64,000 bases of DNA from Amycolatopsis regifaucium (lineage in GTDB: Bacteria > Actinomycetota > Actinomycetes > Mycobacteriales > Pseudonocardiaceae): the NCBI RefSeq assembly GCF_001613935.1, contig NZ_LQCI01000012.1, positions 1-64,000 on the forward strand, written 5' to 3'. The position numbers were made by a program, and so were the translations under genes. Shown in pieces: positions 22,248-30,763 of the stretch; position 1 is the first letter of the stretch, and each line of letters opens with the position of its first letter. Under the pieces are notes generated by a model. It ran no database searches. It was not told where the DNA came from and was given only the letters and a program-made list of their open reading frames with translations.

Positions 22248-22928
22248 GTGGGCTTGGACGGGGTCGCCGCATCGGTACGGAGCGCGGCGACGGAGGTGTT
22301 CGGAGACCGCGTTGAGCAAGCTGTCGGCTACGTCGAACTTCTGGAGCGCCACGGCGTCGAGCGCGGGCTCATCGGCCCCCGGGAAGTCGACCGGCTCTGG
22401 GAACGACACGTGCTGAATTCCGCCGTGATCGGCGAACGAATCCCCGACGGCGCCCGCGTGGTCGATGTCGGATCGGGCGCGGGGCTTCCGGGTATACCGC
22501 TCGCGATCAGCCGACCGGACCTCGATATCGTTCTGCTCGAACCGATGGCTCGCCGGGTCGACTGGCTGGCCGAGGTCGCCGAGAAGCTCGAACTCCCTAT
22601 CACCGTTGTCCGCGGGCGCGCGGAAGAGCGGCAGGTGCGCGAGGAGCTCGGTGGCGCGGATGTCGTCACCGCCCGGGCGGTCGCCCCATTGGCCCGGCTC
22701 GCGAACTGGTGCCTTCCGCTTGTGCGTTCCCAAGGCACTCTGGTCGCCCTCAAAGGAGCGAGCGCTGGAGAGGAAATCGAACGCGATCGCGTCGCCGTCC
22801 GGAAGGCCGGCGGCGGCGAACCGGAGGTCTTCGAGTGCGGCACAAAGGTGCTTGAGGTCCCCAGCACGGTCGTCTTGATTCACCGCCTGCCTCCGAAACC
22901 GTCTCGGCCGCGCGGTAGGCGTAGCTAG
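22248..22928 (+). CDS. rsmG: 16S rRNA (guanine-N7) methyltransferase RsmG
   Basis: A 226-residue class I methyltransferase. The SAM motif is VVDVGSGAGLPGIPLAI near residue 68, motif II is LLEPMARRVDWL, and ARAVAPLARLANW plus KGASAGEEI match the GidB/RsmG family. It methylates N7 of a guanine in the 530 loop of 16S rRNA using SAM; its loss gives low-level streptomycin resistance in other bacteria. It starts with GTG preceded by GAGGAGCAAGA and lies directly before parA, the usual order. Confidence 0.96.
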   Translation: MGLDGVAASVRSAATEVFGDRVEQAVGYVELLERHGVERGLIGPREVDRLWERHVLNSAVIGERIPDGARVVDVGSGAGLPGIPLAISRPDLDIVLLEPMARRVDWLAEVAEKLELPITVVRGRAEERQVREELGGADVVTARAVAPLARLANWCLPLVRSQGTLVALKGASAGEEIERDRVAVRKAGGGEPEVFECGTKVLEVPSTVVLIHRLPPKPSRPRGRRS

Positions 22929-22932
22929 TCCG

Positions 22933-22946
22933 GTTCCACGTGAAAC
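22933..22946. promoter_or_regulatory. parS: parS site 3 (one half-site variant)
   Basis: GTTCCACGTGAAAC differs from consensus by one base in the left half. It sits 5 bp past the rsmG stop and 46 bp before parA. Confidence 0.85.
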
Positions 22947-22992
22947 AACGCAGAGTGACTTCAACGTCCACTACAGAGGAGGTTCAAGACCG

Positions 22993-23922
22993 GTGACTCC
23001 CCCACCGTCCGACCCCGCGAGCACTGGCCGCGAACTCGGCTGGACGCCCATCGCCGAGGAAGCCGTCCGAGCCGCCAGCGTGCTGCACCCCAAGGAGGGT
23101 GCGCTCCCCCGGCCCGCCCGTCGGCGCGTGCTGACGGTCGCCAACCAGAAGGGCGGAGTCGGTAAGACGACGAGCACGGTGAACCTCGCCGCCGCACTGG
23201 CCGTCCACGGACTCAAGACGCTCGTGATCGACCTCGACCCGCAAGGCAACGCCAGTACGGCACTCGACATCGACCACCGTTCCGGCACGCCGTCGATCTA
23301 CGAGGTACTGATCGGTGAGGTGTCGCTCGCCGAAGCGGCGGCACAGAGTGAGCAGTCTTCGAACCTCTACTGCGTGCCCGCGACCATCGACCTCGCCGGC
23401 GCCGAGATCGAACTCGTCTCCATGGCGTCCCGCGAGATGCGGCTCAAGGAGGCGCTCTCCTCCGAGATCCTCGACGAGATCGGGGTCGACTACGTCTTCA
23501 TCGACTGCCCGCCCTCGCTCGGTCTGCTGACCGTCAACGCGATGGTCGCCGCGCAGGAGGTGCTGATCCCGATCCAATGCGAGTACTACGCGCTCGAAGG
23601 TCTGGGGCAGCTGCTGAGCAACATCGAGCTCGTCCAGAAGCACCTGAACCGCGAACTCAGTGTTTCCACGATCCTGCTCACCATGTACGACGGCCGGACG
23701 AAGCTGGCCGACCAGGTGACGAACGAGGTCCGGAACCACTTCGGGGACACTGTCCTCAAGACGGTGATCCCGCGCAGTGTGAAGGTGTCCGAGGCGCCCG
23801 GGTACGGGCAGACGGTCCTTGCGTACGACCCGGGTTCACGGGGCGCGATGAGCTACGTGGACGCGGCGAAGGAGATCGCCCAGCGTGGGGCGGAGATGAA
23901 AGAAAGGAGCGGTACGGCATGA
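22993..23922 (+). CDS. parA: Chromosome partitioning ATPase ParA
   Basis: A 309-residue deviant-Walker ATPase. The P-loop is [19 protein letters not shown] (two lysines flanking the GGVG), Walker A' is [12 protein letters not shown] and Walker B is [18 protein letters not shown]. It lacks an N-terminal HTH, as chromosomal ParA (Soj) proteins do. ATP-bound dimers coat the nucleoid and drive ParB-parS complexes apart. GTG start at 22993 with an AGAGGAGG ribosome binding site. It overlaps parB by 4 bp. Confidence 0.96.
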   Translation: MTPPPSDPASTGRELGWTPIAEEAVRAASVLHPKEGALPRPARRRVLTVANQKGGVGKTTSTVNLAAALAVHGLKTLVIDLDPQGNASTALDIDHRSGTPSIYEVLIGEVSLAEAAAQSEQSSNLYCVPATIDLAGAEIELVSMASREMRLKEALSSEILDEIGVDYVFIDCPPSLGLLTVNAMVAAQEVLIPIQCEYYALEGLGQLLSNIELVQKHLNRELSVSTILLTMYDGRTKLADQVTNEVRNHFGDTVLKTVIPRSVKVSEAPGYGQTVLAYDPGSRGAMSYVDAAKEIAQRGAEMKERSGTA

Positions 23923-24935
23923 GTGAGCGCAGAGGGGGGCTCGGGCGCGGGCTCGCCGCCCTGATCCCCACCGGTCCGCCACCGGGCTCTGCGGCCCCGG
24001 CCGAGAACGGTTCCACCGCGGTTCCCGCTCCACCGTCCGGACCGACCGGGCCGGACGACAAAGGTTGGTTCGCGGCCAACGGCGCGGCCGGTTCGCACGG
24101 CGGCGCGGTGGCCGGAGCGGTCTACCGCGAGGTGCCGGTCAGCCAGATCAAGCCGAACCCGAAGCAGCCGCGGCAGGTCTTCGACGAAGAGGCGCTCAAC
24201 GAGCTCGAGCATTCGATCCGGGCTTTCGGGCTCATGCAGCCCATCGTGGTCCGGGAGCTCGGACCCGACGAGTACGAGCTCGTCATGGGCGAGCGGCGGC
24301 TGCGCGCGTCTCAGCTGGCGGAGCTGGAGGCGATCCCGGCGATCGTCCGCCAGACCGCCGACGAGGCGATGCTGCGCGACGCGCTGCTCGAGAACATCCA
24401 CCGCGTTCAGCTCAACCCGCTCGAAGAGGCGGCCGCGTATCAGCAGCTGCTCGACGAGTTCGCGGTCACGCACGAGGAGCTGGCCGGCCGGATCGGCCGT
24501 AGCCGCCCGGTCATCACGAACACGATCCGCTTGCTGAAACTCCCCCTCGCGGTCCAGCGAAGGGTCGCCGCCGGGGTACTTTCGGCCGGGCACGCGCGGG
24601 CGCTGCTCTCCCTTGAGGACGCCGAAAGTCAGGAAGAGCTGGCCGCGCGGATCGTCGCGGAGGGCATGTCGGTCCGGGCGACCGAGGAAGCCGTCACGCT
24701 CAAGAAGAGCGAGAAACCTGCCAAGCCGAAGCCCGCTCCCCGCAAGGCGATCCAGGCGCCAGGTCTCCAGGAACTCGCGAACCGGCTTTCGGACCGGTTC
24801 GACACCCGGGTGAAGGTCGACCTCGGCCGCCGGAAGGGCCGGATCACCCTCGAATTCGGGTCGGTTGACGATCTTGAACGCATCGTCGCGCTGATGGATC
24901 AAAATCAGGCAAATCAGACACCGAAAACCGATTAG
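23919..24935 (+). CDS. parB: Chromosome partitioning protein ParB
   Basis: A 338-residue CTPase/DNA clamp. The N-terminus is [17 protein letters not shown] (ParA-interacting), followed by a low-complexity linker to about residue 65. The CTP-binding ParB fold carries [17 protein letters not shown] and [12 protein letters not shown], then [17 protein letters not shown]. The HTH includes [20 protein letters not shown], and a C-terminal dimerisation domain follows. It loads at parS sites (22117, 22211, 22933, 5083) and spreads. Its ATG overlaps the parA stop by ATGA. Confidence 0.97.
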   Translation: MSERRGGLGRGLAALIPTGPPPGSAAPAENGSTAVPAPPSGPTGPDDKGWFAANGAAGSHGGAVAGAVYREVPVSQIKPNPKQPRQVFDEEALNELEHSIRAFGLMQPIVVRELGPDEYELVMGERRLRASQLAELEAIPAIVRQTADEAMLRDALLENIHRVQLNPLEEAAAYQQLLDEFAVTHEELAGRIGRSRPVITNTIRLLKLPLAVQRRVAAGVLSAGHARALLSLEDAESQEELAARIVAEGMSVRATEEAVTLKKSEKPAKPKPAPRKAIQAPGLQELANRLSDRFDTRVKVDLGRRKGRITLEFGSVDDLERIVALMDQNQANQTPKTD

Positions 24936-24999
24936 GGATCACCCCAGGCCATTTTGTCACGGTGACGATTGCGGAGCGATGAGAATAGAGTCACGCTAA

Positions 25000-25428
25000 G
25001 TGTTGGAAATGTTTCCCGTGAAACGGATCGATGAGGAGTGGGTGAGCGAGCTTCCCTTCGTTCGCTTTCAGAGCCCAACCCGCGACAGGCGAGGAAACTT
25101 CACCGGCGTCTTCGGTCTCGTCAACGGGCTCGCCCGAACCGGTCGGCTCACCGTCGAGCAAGAGGCTTTTCGTCGGGCGACCAACGACTGGTACGACGCG
25201 AACTTCATCAACCCGGCACACAGCGATCCGATCGTGTATGACGCGGCGGTGAATCCCGGCGCCGCAGCGTGGTTCAAAGCGACGGCTCGCGTCTTCATCG
25301 AGCCGGTCGACGGCTACCTCGCGATCCTGAAAGCGCACGGCGTTCCGTGCGAGACCGTCCGGTCGGCGGACCCCGGGATGGTCATCTACGAGGACGACTA
25401 TCAGGTCGTGGCGGTAGCGCGGAACTGA
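25000..25428 (+). CDS. Conserved hypothetical protein downstream of parB
   Basis: A 142-residue soluble protein, family not recognised. It is hydrophilic, with aromatic-rich segments (NDWYDANFINPAH; GAAAWFKATARVFIEPVDGYLAIL) and a C-terminus IYEDDYQVVAVARN; no signal peptide or membrane segment. Possible starts are GTG 25000, ATG 25009 and ATG 25030, and none has a strong ribosome binding site, so the N-terminus is uncertain. A near-parS sequence overlaps the first codons (25011-25024). It stands 64 bp after parB and ends in a strong bidirectional terminator, so it may be the last gene of the parAB transcript. Confidence 0.75.
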   Translation: MLEMFPVKRIDEEWVSELPFVRFQSPTRDRRGNFTGVFGLVNGLARTGRLTVEQEAFRRATNDWYDANFINPAHSDPIVYDAAVNPGAAAWFKATARVFIEPVDGYLAILKAHGVPCETVRSADPGMVIYEDDYQVVAVARN

Positions 25429-25465
25429 AAAAAAGGGGACTCGCCCGTTCGGGCAAGTCCCCTTC
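25429..25465. terminator. Bidirectional terminator between the parB-side gene and the ddl-like gene
   Basis: AAGGGGACT (25433-25441) pairs with AGTCCCCTT (25456-25464). An inner CGCCCG/CGGGC pairing continues the stem around TT, giving about 14 bp. A run of A on the left serves as the T-tract for minus-strand transcripts arriving from the convergent ddl-like gene. Confidence 0.85.
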
Positions 25466-25477
25466 GTGAACTCCGGA

Positions 25478-26428
25478 TCAGCTCTTGCGGGAAACCGCTC
25501 GTCCGACGAGGTCGGCGAAGACCGAGCCGAGCGTGGCGCCGCCGGCCTCGATCGCCATCGGCACCGTCGACGTCTCGGTGAGGCCCGGCGACAGGTTCAC
25601 CGCGAGGAAGTAGACCGTGCCGTCCTCGGCGACCATCGCGTCGGTCCGCGAGATGTCGCGAAGGCCGAGTTGCCGGTGCGCGGCGACGGCCAGTTCGCTG
25701 ACCGCCTTGGCGGCGTCGTCGGAGATCCGCGCGGGAGTGAAGAAATCGGTCAGCCCGGCGGTGTAGCGAGCGGTGTAGTCGTACACGCCGCTTTCCGGAA
25801 CGATCTCGACAGCGGGCAGGGTCTCAGGACCCCCTTCGCCTTCGATGACCGTCACGGCCACCTCAACGCCGTCTATGTACTTTTCGGCGAGAACGGTGTC
25901 GCCGTACGCGAAGCAGCCGACCATCGCCGCGGGTAGGTCCGCGGCCTCCTTGACGACCTGGGTGCCCAAGGCCGAACCACCCTGGTGGGGCTTGAGGATC
26001 AGGGGCAGGCCCAGCTTGTCGACCATCGCGTCCAGTACGGCCTGTGCGCCGAGTTCGCGGAAGATGCTGTGCGGCAGCACGACCCAGTCCGGCGTCGTGA
26101 AGCCCGAATTGGCGACCAGTGCCTTGGCCGTCGGCTTGTCCCACGCGCGGCGGCAGCCCTGCGAACTGGTGCCGACGTACGGCACGTCCAGCATCTCGAG
26201 CACCGTCTGCACCGAGCCGTTCTCTCCTTCACCACCGTGAAGGGCGACGACGGCCGCGTCGGGCCGCTGGGTGCGAAGACGTTCGAGCAGGCTCGCGTCG
26301 GTGTCCCACTCTTCGACGAGGAGACCCTCCTCCCGCAACGCGGCGGAAAGCCGACGTCCGGAGCGGAGAGAGACATCGCGTTCGTGGGAAAGTCCGCCTG
26401 CGAGCACGGCAACGGTGCGATCGACCAC
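25478..26428 (-). CDS. D-alanine-D-alanine ligase-like ATP-grasp protein with altered metal site
   Basis: A 316-residue ATP-grasp protein of the Ddl family: N-terminal AVLAGGLSHERDVSLRSG, VVALHGGEGENGSVQTVLEML, DKPTAKALVANSG, the lysine/glycine loop LILKPHQGGSALGT and VEVAVTVIEGEGG. In the C-terminal metal motif, where ligases read E-x-N-T/L-x-PG-M-T, this protein reads FLAVNLSPGLTETS. The first acidic metal ligand is thus replaced by Ala while Asn is kept. Family members make the D-Ala-D-Ala (or depsipeptide) end of peptidoglycan precursors; activity here is doubtful or altered. A canonical ligase is expected elsewhere. It is probably co-transcribed with the upstream aminotransferase. Confidence 0.8.
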   Translation of the reverse strand: MVDRTVAVLAGGLSHERDVSLRSGRRLSAALREEGLLVEEWDTDASLLERLRTQRPDAAVVALHGGEGENGSVQTVLEMLDVPYVGTSSQGCRRAWDKPTAKALVANSGFTTPDWVVLPHSIFRELGAQAVLDAMVDKLGLPLILKPHQGGSALGTQVVKEAADLPAAMVGCFAYGDTVLAEKYIDGVEVAVTVIEGEGGPETLPAVEIVPESGVYDYTARYTAGLTDFFTPARISDDAAKAVSELAVAAHRQLGLRDISRTDAMVAEDGTVYFLAVNLSPGLTETSTVPMAIEAGGATLGSVFADLVGRAVSRKS

Positions 26429-26464
26429 CGAGGACTCCTTTGTGTCTATGGGACGCCCGGTCGA

Positions 26465-27841
26465 TCAGACCGTGTCCGGAGAGGGGTTCTGCGGCCCCGA
26501 GATCGAGCGTGGGCTCACGTTACCGAAGGTACGCGCAAGGTCCATTTCGGACTCGAGCACCGCGGCGAGCCGCCGGACGCCTTCGCGGATCCGCTCGGGC
26601 GTCGGGTAGCAATAGGAAAGACGGAGCTGTCTGCTGCCGAAACCGTCGGCATAGAAACCGGTTCCCGAGGCGTAGGCAACCCGGGCGGTGACGGCTCTGG
26701 GAAGCATCGCCTTCGTGTCGACGCCTTCGGGGACGGTCATCCAGACGTAGAAGCCGCCGTCGGGTTTGGTCCAGGTGCAGCCGTCCGGCATATGCTGATC
26801 GAGCGCGGACAGGATCGCGTCCCGGCGCTCCCGGTAGTTTTCGCGGAAGGTCTTGATCTGACCCATCCAGTCGTGGGTCGAGAGGTATCGCGACACGATC
26901 AACTGGTTAAGCGTCGGCGGACAAAGGGTCGCGGACTCGGCCGCGAGCACCAGTTTCTCCCGGACGGCGTGCGGTGCGAGCACCCAGCCGACCCGCAGGC
27001 CGGAGGCGAAGGTCTTCGAGAACGAGCCCAGGTACACGACGTTGTCGGGGTCGATCGAGCGAAGCGACGGGTACGTTTGGCCGCTGAAGCCAAGCAGGCC
27101 GTACGGATTGTCTTCGACGATGAGGATGTCGTGCTCGCGGCAGATCTCCACGATCTCGGCGCGGCGCTCGACGGCCAGCGTGACGCCGCCGGGGTTGTGG
27201 AAATTCGGGATCGTGTAGAGGAATTTGACCCGCCGGCCCGACTTCTTCGTTTCCGCGAGCGCGGCGCGCAGCCCTTCGGGGACCAGACCGTGGTCGTCCA
27301 TCGCGACGTGGACGACGTCCGCCTGGTACGCGGCGAATGAGCCGAGCGCGCCCACGTACGAAGGCCCTTCGGCGATGACGACATCGCCCGGGTCGCAGAA
27401 CAACCGGGTGACCATGTCGAGGCCCATCTGGGAGCCGACGGTCACGACGACGTCGTCCGGGTGGGCCTTGATGCCCTCGACGGCCATGACCTCGCAGATC
27501 TGTTCGCGCAGCGCCGGGACGCCGTGCGCGGAGCCGTATTGAAGCGCGACCAATCCTTCTTCGGCGATGAGTTCGCCGACCTGCGCGGACAAGGTGTCCA
27601 GCGGGAGAGCGGCGAGGTTCGGCATGCCACCGGCGAGTGAAACCACCTCGGGGCGACTGGCGACCGCGAACAAAGCCCTGATCTCGGAAGCAGTCATCCC
27701 GGCCGTACGCGCGGCGTAGCGGTCGAGATGCGGGTCGAGGTTGTGTCGGCCGGCCTGTGGCCGGACAGGACGGTTCTCGGTCATCAGGCGCTTCACCCGT
27801 GCTTCGAAGTGGACATAGTCGCTACCGACTGGTAGTTCCAT
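26465..27841 (-). CDS. PLP-dependent class I/II aminotransferase
   Basis: A fold-type I aminotransferase of about 458 residues: LAGGMPNLAALPLDTL, QYGSAHGVPALREQI, YTIPNFHNPGG, VEDNPYGLLGF and the PLP lysine in LGSFSKTFASGLRVGW. The C-terminal arginine region is SRQLRLSYCYP. The closest-looking groups are the 2-aminoadipate/LysN-type and MocR-catalytic-like aminotransferases; the substrate is not determinable. ATG 27841 has a GGGAGG about 13 bases upstream; ATG 27778 (MTENRPVRPQ) is an alternative. It is 36 bp from the ddl-like gene, so the two may act in one amino-acid or cell-wall process. Confidence 0.85.
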   Translation of the reverse strand: MELPVGSDYVHFEARVKRLMTENRPVRPQAGRHNLDPHLDRYAARTAGMTASEIRALFAVASRPEVVSLAGGMPNLAALPLDTLSAQVGELIAEEGLVALQYGSAHGVPALREQICEVMAVEGIKAHPDDVVVTVGSQMGLDMVTRLFCDPGDVVIAEGPSYVGALGSFAAYQADVVHVAMDDHGLVPEGLRAALAETKKSGRRVKFLYTIPNFHNPGGVTLAVERRAEIVEICREHDILIVEDNPYGLLGFSGQTYPSLRSIDPDNVVYLGSFSKTFASGLRVGWVLAPHAVREKLVLAAESATLCPPTLNQLIVSRYLSTHDWMGQIKTFRENYRERRDAILSALDQHMPDGCTWTKPDGGFYVWMTVPEGVDTKAMLPRAVTARVAYASGTGFYADGFGSRQLRLSYCYPTPERIREGVRRLAAVLESEMDLARTFGNVSPRSISGPQNPSPDTV

Positions 27842-27979
27842 CGAGTGTAACCACCCTCCCTTGTGGGGCCCTGGCCTTCCGGTGTTCATCACATCGGCCT
27901 ATCCTCGGTCTGGACCCCTTCAGCGAGCCGTGCTCGGGACAGGGCTGAGTCGGGTGTCGTCGTTCAGGGAGGTTTGTCG

Positions 27980-28624
27980 GTGTCACGTCGCGTCGTGGGC
28001 GTAACCCTGGACAACCTCGAACATCTGCCCAAGAGCTGTCGTCGCTGCGTTTACTGGGAGCTGGCGCCGCACTTGAAGGCGCAGGCCGAGGAATACGGCG
28101 CCACAGAGGTCGAAAAGGAAGCCTGGGTCTCCAGCGTGCTGCTGGAGTGGGGTTCCTGTGGCCGGATCGTCTACAGCGACACCTTGCCCGTCGGCTTCGT
28201 GCTTTACGCGCCGCCGAACGCCGTGCCGCGTTCGTTGGCCTTCCCGACTTCACCCCCCGGACCGGACGCTGTCCTGCTGACCGCCTTCCAGATCCTGCCC
28301 GAATTCCAGGGCGGTGGACTCGGCCGGATGCTGGTGCAGGCTGTCGCGAAGGATTTGACGAAACGCGGCGTCCGCGCGATCGAGGCCTTCGGTGACGCCA
28401 AGCCCGAGGAGACCGATCCGGACGGCGGACACAGTTGCGTGTTGCCTGCCGCGTTCCTGCAGAGCGTCGGGTTCAAGACCGTGCGGCCGCATCCACGGTG
28501 GCCGCGGCTGCGACTGGAACTCCGGTCGGCGATCTCGTGGAAGGAAGACGTGGAGGCGGCCCTCGAACGGCTGCTCGGCCAGGTCTCCATCACCACCGCC
28601 GAGCCGAGCATGGGTCGCGCCTGA
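27980..28624 (+). CDS. GNAT-family acetyltransferase
   Basis: A 214-residue protein starting with GTG (AGGGAGG at 27966-27972). The GNAT acetyl-CoA motif A is AFQILPEFQGGGLGRMLVQ (Q/R-x-x-G-x-G/A type). An unusual N-terminal part contains a cysteine trio (PKSCRRCVYWEL) and precedes the fold. The corresponding gene near parB and cwlM is conserved in Mycobacteriales (Rv3916c region). Substrate unknown. It is followed by a repeat-rich 367-bp gap. Confidence 0.8.
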   Translation: MSRRVVGVTLDNLEHLPKSCRRCVYWELAPHLKAQAEEYGATEVEKEAWVSSVLLEWGSCGRIVYSDTLPVGFVLYAPPNAVPRSLAFPTSPPGPDAVLLTAFQILPEFQGGGLGRMLVQAVAKDLTKRGVRAIEAFGDAKPEETDPDGGHSCVLPAAFLQSVGFKTVRPHPRWPRLRLELRSAISWKEDVEAALERLLGQVSITTAEPSMGRA

Positions 28625-28654
28625 GCTTCGCGCTCCCGGAGGCTCGAGTCCGGT

Positions 28655-28708
28655 CGCAATGAAAGCGTCCTTCATTGCGAAATTTGCAATGAAAGGCCCC
28701 TTCATTGC
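28655..28708. repeat. Tandem copies of an AATGAA/TTCATT palindrome
   Basis: CGCAATGAA (28655-28663) pairs with TTCATTGCG (28671-28679), and GCAATGAAAGG (28686-28696) with CCTTCATTGC (28699-28708). The two near-identical hairpins are separated by 6 bases and lie just after the GNAT gene. They could act as a terminator or be members of a dispersed small repeat. Confidence 0.7.
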
Positions 28709-28773
28709 ACGATGCCGAGCCCTCTAGCAGAGCTTTCAGGTACGCGCAGCGGCCATCCCCCACCCTGGGGACA

Positions 28774-28838
28774 GCTGTGGGTAACCCGCCGAGTTATCCA
28801 CAGATCCCTGATAGGAGCGGTGGAGAATCTGTGGATGG
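28774..28838. promoter_or_regulatory. DnaA-box-like cluster outside oriC
   Basis: CTGTGGGTAACC (about 28774-28785), a perfect TTATCCACA (28794-28802) and, in the opposite orientation, TGTGGATGG (28830-28838) lie within 65 bp between convergent genes, 12 kb from oriC. Their function is unknown. Confidence 0.55.
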
Positions 28839-28991
28839 GTAGGCTGGACCTGGGGACGCCCCCCGGGAAGGGCGGGGGCTGCGCACCGTGTGGGGCTAGG
28901 GGTGGCGTGGTCCGGGGAGAGGGCACACAACCGGTTGTGCCGAGAGCGTCGGCAGGGGGATGTGCGCCCGCGTGCGGGTGTGGAGGACTGA

Positions 28992-30140
28992 CTACTCCGC
29001 TTTGGCGAGTTCGTGGGCCAGGACGTCGGCGAAGGTGAACGTGCCGGTCGGCTGGTCCCCTTCACCGAGGAGGTAGAGGCGCTTCACGGCGACCAGGATG
29101 CCTTCGGCGACGACGTCGCGGAAGGCCGGGTCGGCGAGTTTGCGGCTGTCCTCCGGGTTGGTCAGGTAACCGATCTCGATCCGCACCGCCGGGCAGCGGG
29201 TACGGGTGAAGATCTCCCAGGTCTTGTAGTGCGTGCGGCAGTCGAGCATGCCCGTCCGGACGGCCAGCTCACGCTGGATGAAGCCCGCCAGCAGCTCACC
29301 GACGGTCGAGGTGGTGCCGTTGCCGGTGCCGAAGTGGAAGCTCGCCACCCCCTGCGCCTTGGGCGAGGGGTTCTGGTCGTTGTGCAGCGAAAGGAACAGG
29401 TCGGCGCCCGCCTCGTTGGCGAACTTCGCGCGTTCACCCTCGCTGGGGCTCTGGTTCGGGCCGCGCGAGATCAGCGCCTCCATACCCGTGGCCTTCATCC
29501 GGCCTTCGAGCCGTCGCGCCAGGTCCCAGGCGAGGTCCGCTTCACGCAGGCCGCCGGCGACGACGCCGAGGTCTTCGCCACCGTGCCCCGGGTCGATCAC
29601 GATGCGCTTGCCGCGCAGCCGGGGGCCCGCCTGGCGCACCTGCTCCTGCTCACGCAGGAAGACCGGGCGGCCACCGCGGGCCCGCGGTGAAGAAAGCCGG
29701 TGCAGCTCGCGAATGGTGGCCGGACCGCAGATGCCGTCGGCGACCAGGCGCATGTCCCGCTGGAAGGTTTTGAGCGCGCGTTCGGTCTGCGCGCCGAAAT
29801 GCCCGTCCGGGCGGCCGGCGTCGAAGCCGAGCTCGGTCAGCCGCTCCTGGAGGGCGAACACGTCGTCGCCGTGCACCGGCGCCGCGAACATGTAGGCCAG
29901 CGGCCTGCTCCCCAGGTGGAAGCTGGCGCCACGGAGTGCTTGGTAGGTCGCCGGGCCCACCAGGCCGTCGGTGATCAGTCCACGACGCTGCTGGAACGCC
30001 CGCACGGCGTGTTCCATCGGCGTGTCGAAGACCTCGTACTCCCCGGATTCGGTCACCGGCGGGAGCAGATCCATCGCCGCAAGCGTGGACCTGATCTCGG
30101 CGACGTCCGGCCCGGCGTCACCGCGGCGGAGTACCCGCAT
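28992..30140 (-). CDS. cwlM: CwlM-like peptidoglycan amidase-fold protein
   Basis: A 382-residue protein: two N-terminal peptidoglycan-binding type 1 repeats (MRVLRRGDAGPDVAEIRSTL; VFALQERLTELGFDAGRPDG), then an Amidase_3 domain from about residue 170. Its zinc-type residues are all visible (IDPGHGGEDLG, GLREADLAWD, LFLSLHNDQN, VRIEIGYLTN). No signal peptide is present, as in mycobacterial CwlM, which is a cytoplasmic or membrane-associated activator of MurA controlled by PknB phosphorylation. The C-terminal tail (GTFTFADVLAHELAKAE) carries threonines that could serve this role. ATG 30140 has a GAGGAG site. It lies beside trxA-trxB as in Mycobacterium. Confidence 0.88.
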   Translation of the reverse strand: MRVLRRGDAGPDVAEIRSTLAAMDLLPPVTESGEYEVFDTPMEHAVRAFQQRRGLITDGLVGPATYQALRGASFHLGSRPLAYMFAAPVHGDDVFALQERLTELGFDAGRPDGHFGAQTERALKTFQRDMRLVADGICGPATIRELHRLSSPRARGGRPVFLREQEQVRQAGPRLRGKRIVIDPGHGGEDLGVVAGGLREADLAWDLARRLEGRMKATGMEALISRGPNQSPSEGERAKFANEAGADLFLSLHNDQNPSPKAQGVASFHFGTGNGTTSTVGELLAGFIQRELAVRTGMLDCRTHYKTWEIFTRTRCPAVRIEIGYLTNPEDSRKLADPAFRDVVAEGILVAVKRLYLLGEGDQPTGTFTFADVLAHELAKAE

Positions 30141-30351
30141 GCACTCCTCGCTCTTCCCTTGGGGCACCGAATCGAGCTCGATGCACGACGTGAAAACTCT
30201 GCGGGGCGAACCCCGGTGCTCTATTGTGCCCTGTGAACTCTCGGTGAGCGCGGAGGCCCGGTCGGTGCGTCAACTCCCCGTTCGGGAAACCCGATCGAGC
30301 CCCATGATCATGTTGTCGTGACGACCTGGACTACCCGCTCCACGTAACGAC

Positions 30352-30383
30352 GAAACCCGGAGCCTGGGCAGGCTCCGGGTTTC
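30352..30383 (-). terminator. Terminator after trxA
   Basis: GAAACCCGGAGCCTG (30352-30366) pairs over 15 bp with CAGGCTCCGGGTTTC (30369-30383), loop GG. It ends the trxB-trxA transcript. Confidence 0.88.
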
Positions 30384-30401
30384 GGCAGGTGAAACGCGAG
30401 A

Positions 30402-30725
30402 TCAGAGGACGTCGGCGAGGTCCGAGAGCAGCGCGGCCTTCGGCTTGGCGCCGACGATCTGCTTCACCGGCTTGCCGCCCTGGAACAGGATCAGCGTCGG
30501 GATCGACATCACCTGGTAGTCACGCGCAGTGTTCGGATTGGCGTCGATGTCGAGCTTCGCGATGGTCAGCTTTTCGCCGTGCTCCGCCGCGATCTCGTCG
30601 AGCACCGGGGCGACCATCTTGCACGGGCCGCACCATGTCGCCCAGAAGTCGACCAGGACGGGCTTCTCACTCGTCAGCACGTCGTCGACGAACGACTTGT
30701 CGGTCACCTTCACGGTGTTGCTCAT
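30402..30725 (-). CDS. trxA: Thioredoxin
   Basis: A 107-residue thioredoxin with the WCGPC redox motif ([19 protein letters not shown]), cis-proline segment ([11 protein letters not shown]) and [12 protein letters not shown]-terminus. It reduces protein disulfides and is recycled by TrxB, encoded directly upstream. The ATG has AGGAG 5-9 bases before it. Expression is probably from the sigma-R-type promoter ahead of trxB. The matching mycobacterial gene is trxC beside trxB2. Confidence 0.97.
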   Translation of the reverse strand: MSNTVKVTDKSFVDDVLTSEKPVLVDFWATWCGPCKMVAPVLDEIAAEHGEKLTIAKLDIDANPNTARDYQVMSIPTLILFQGGKPVKQIVGAKPKAALLSDLADVL

Positions 30726-30763
30726 GGTGTCTCCTCTGGGTGGTGAACGGGGTGCTTGTGGAG

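Larger units (their letters stand above)
28625..28991. other. Gene-free region between GNAT and cwlM genes
   Basis: 367 bp holding two small palindromic repeats (28655-28708), then a group of DnaA-box-like sequences (about 28774-28838), then a G/C-rich stretch without recognisable coding potential. No convincing promoter is seen; both flanking genes converge on it. Confidence 0.7.
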
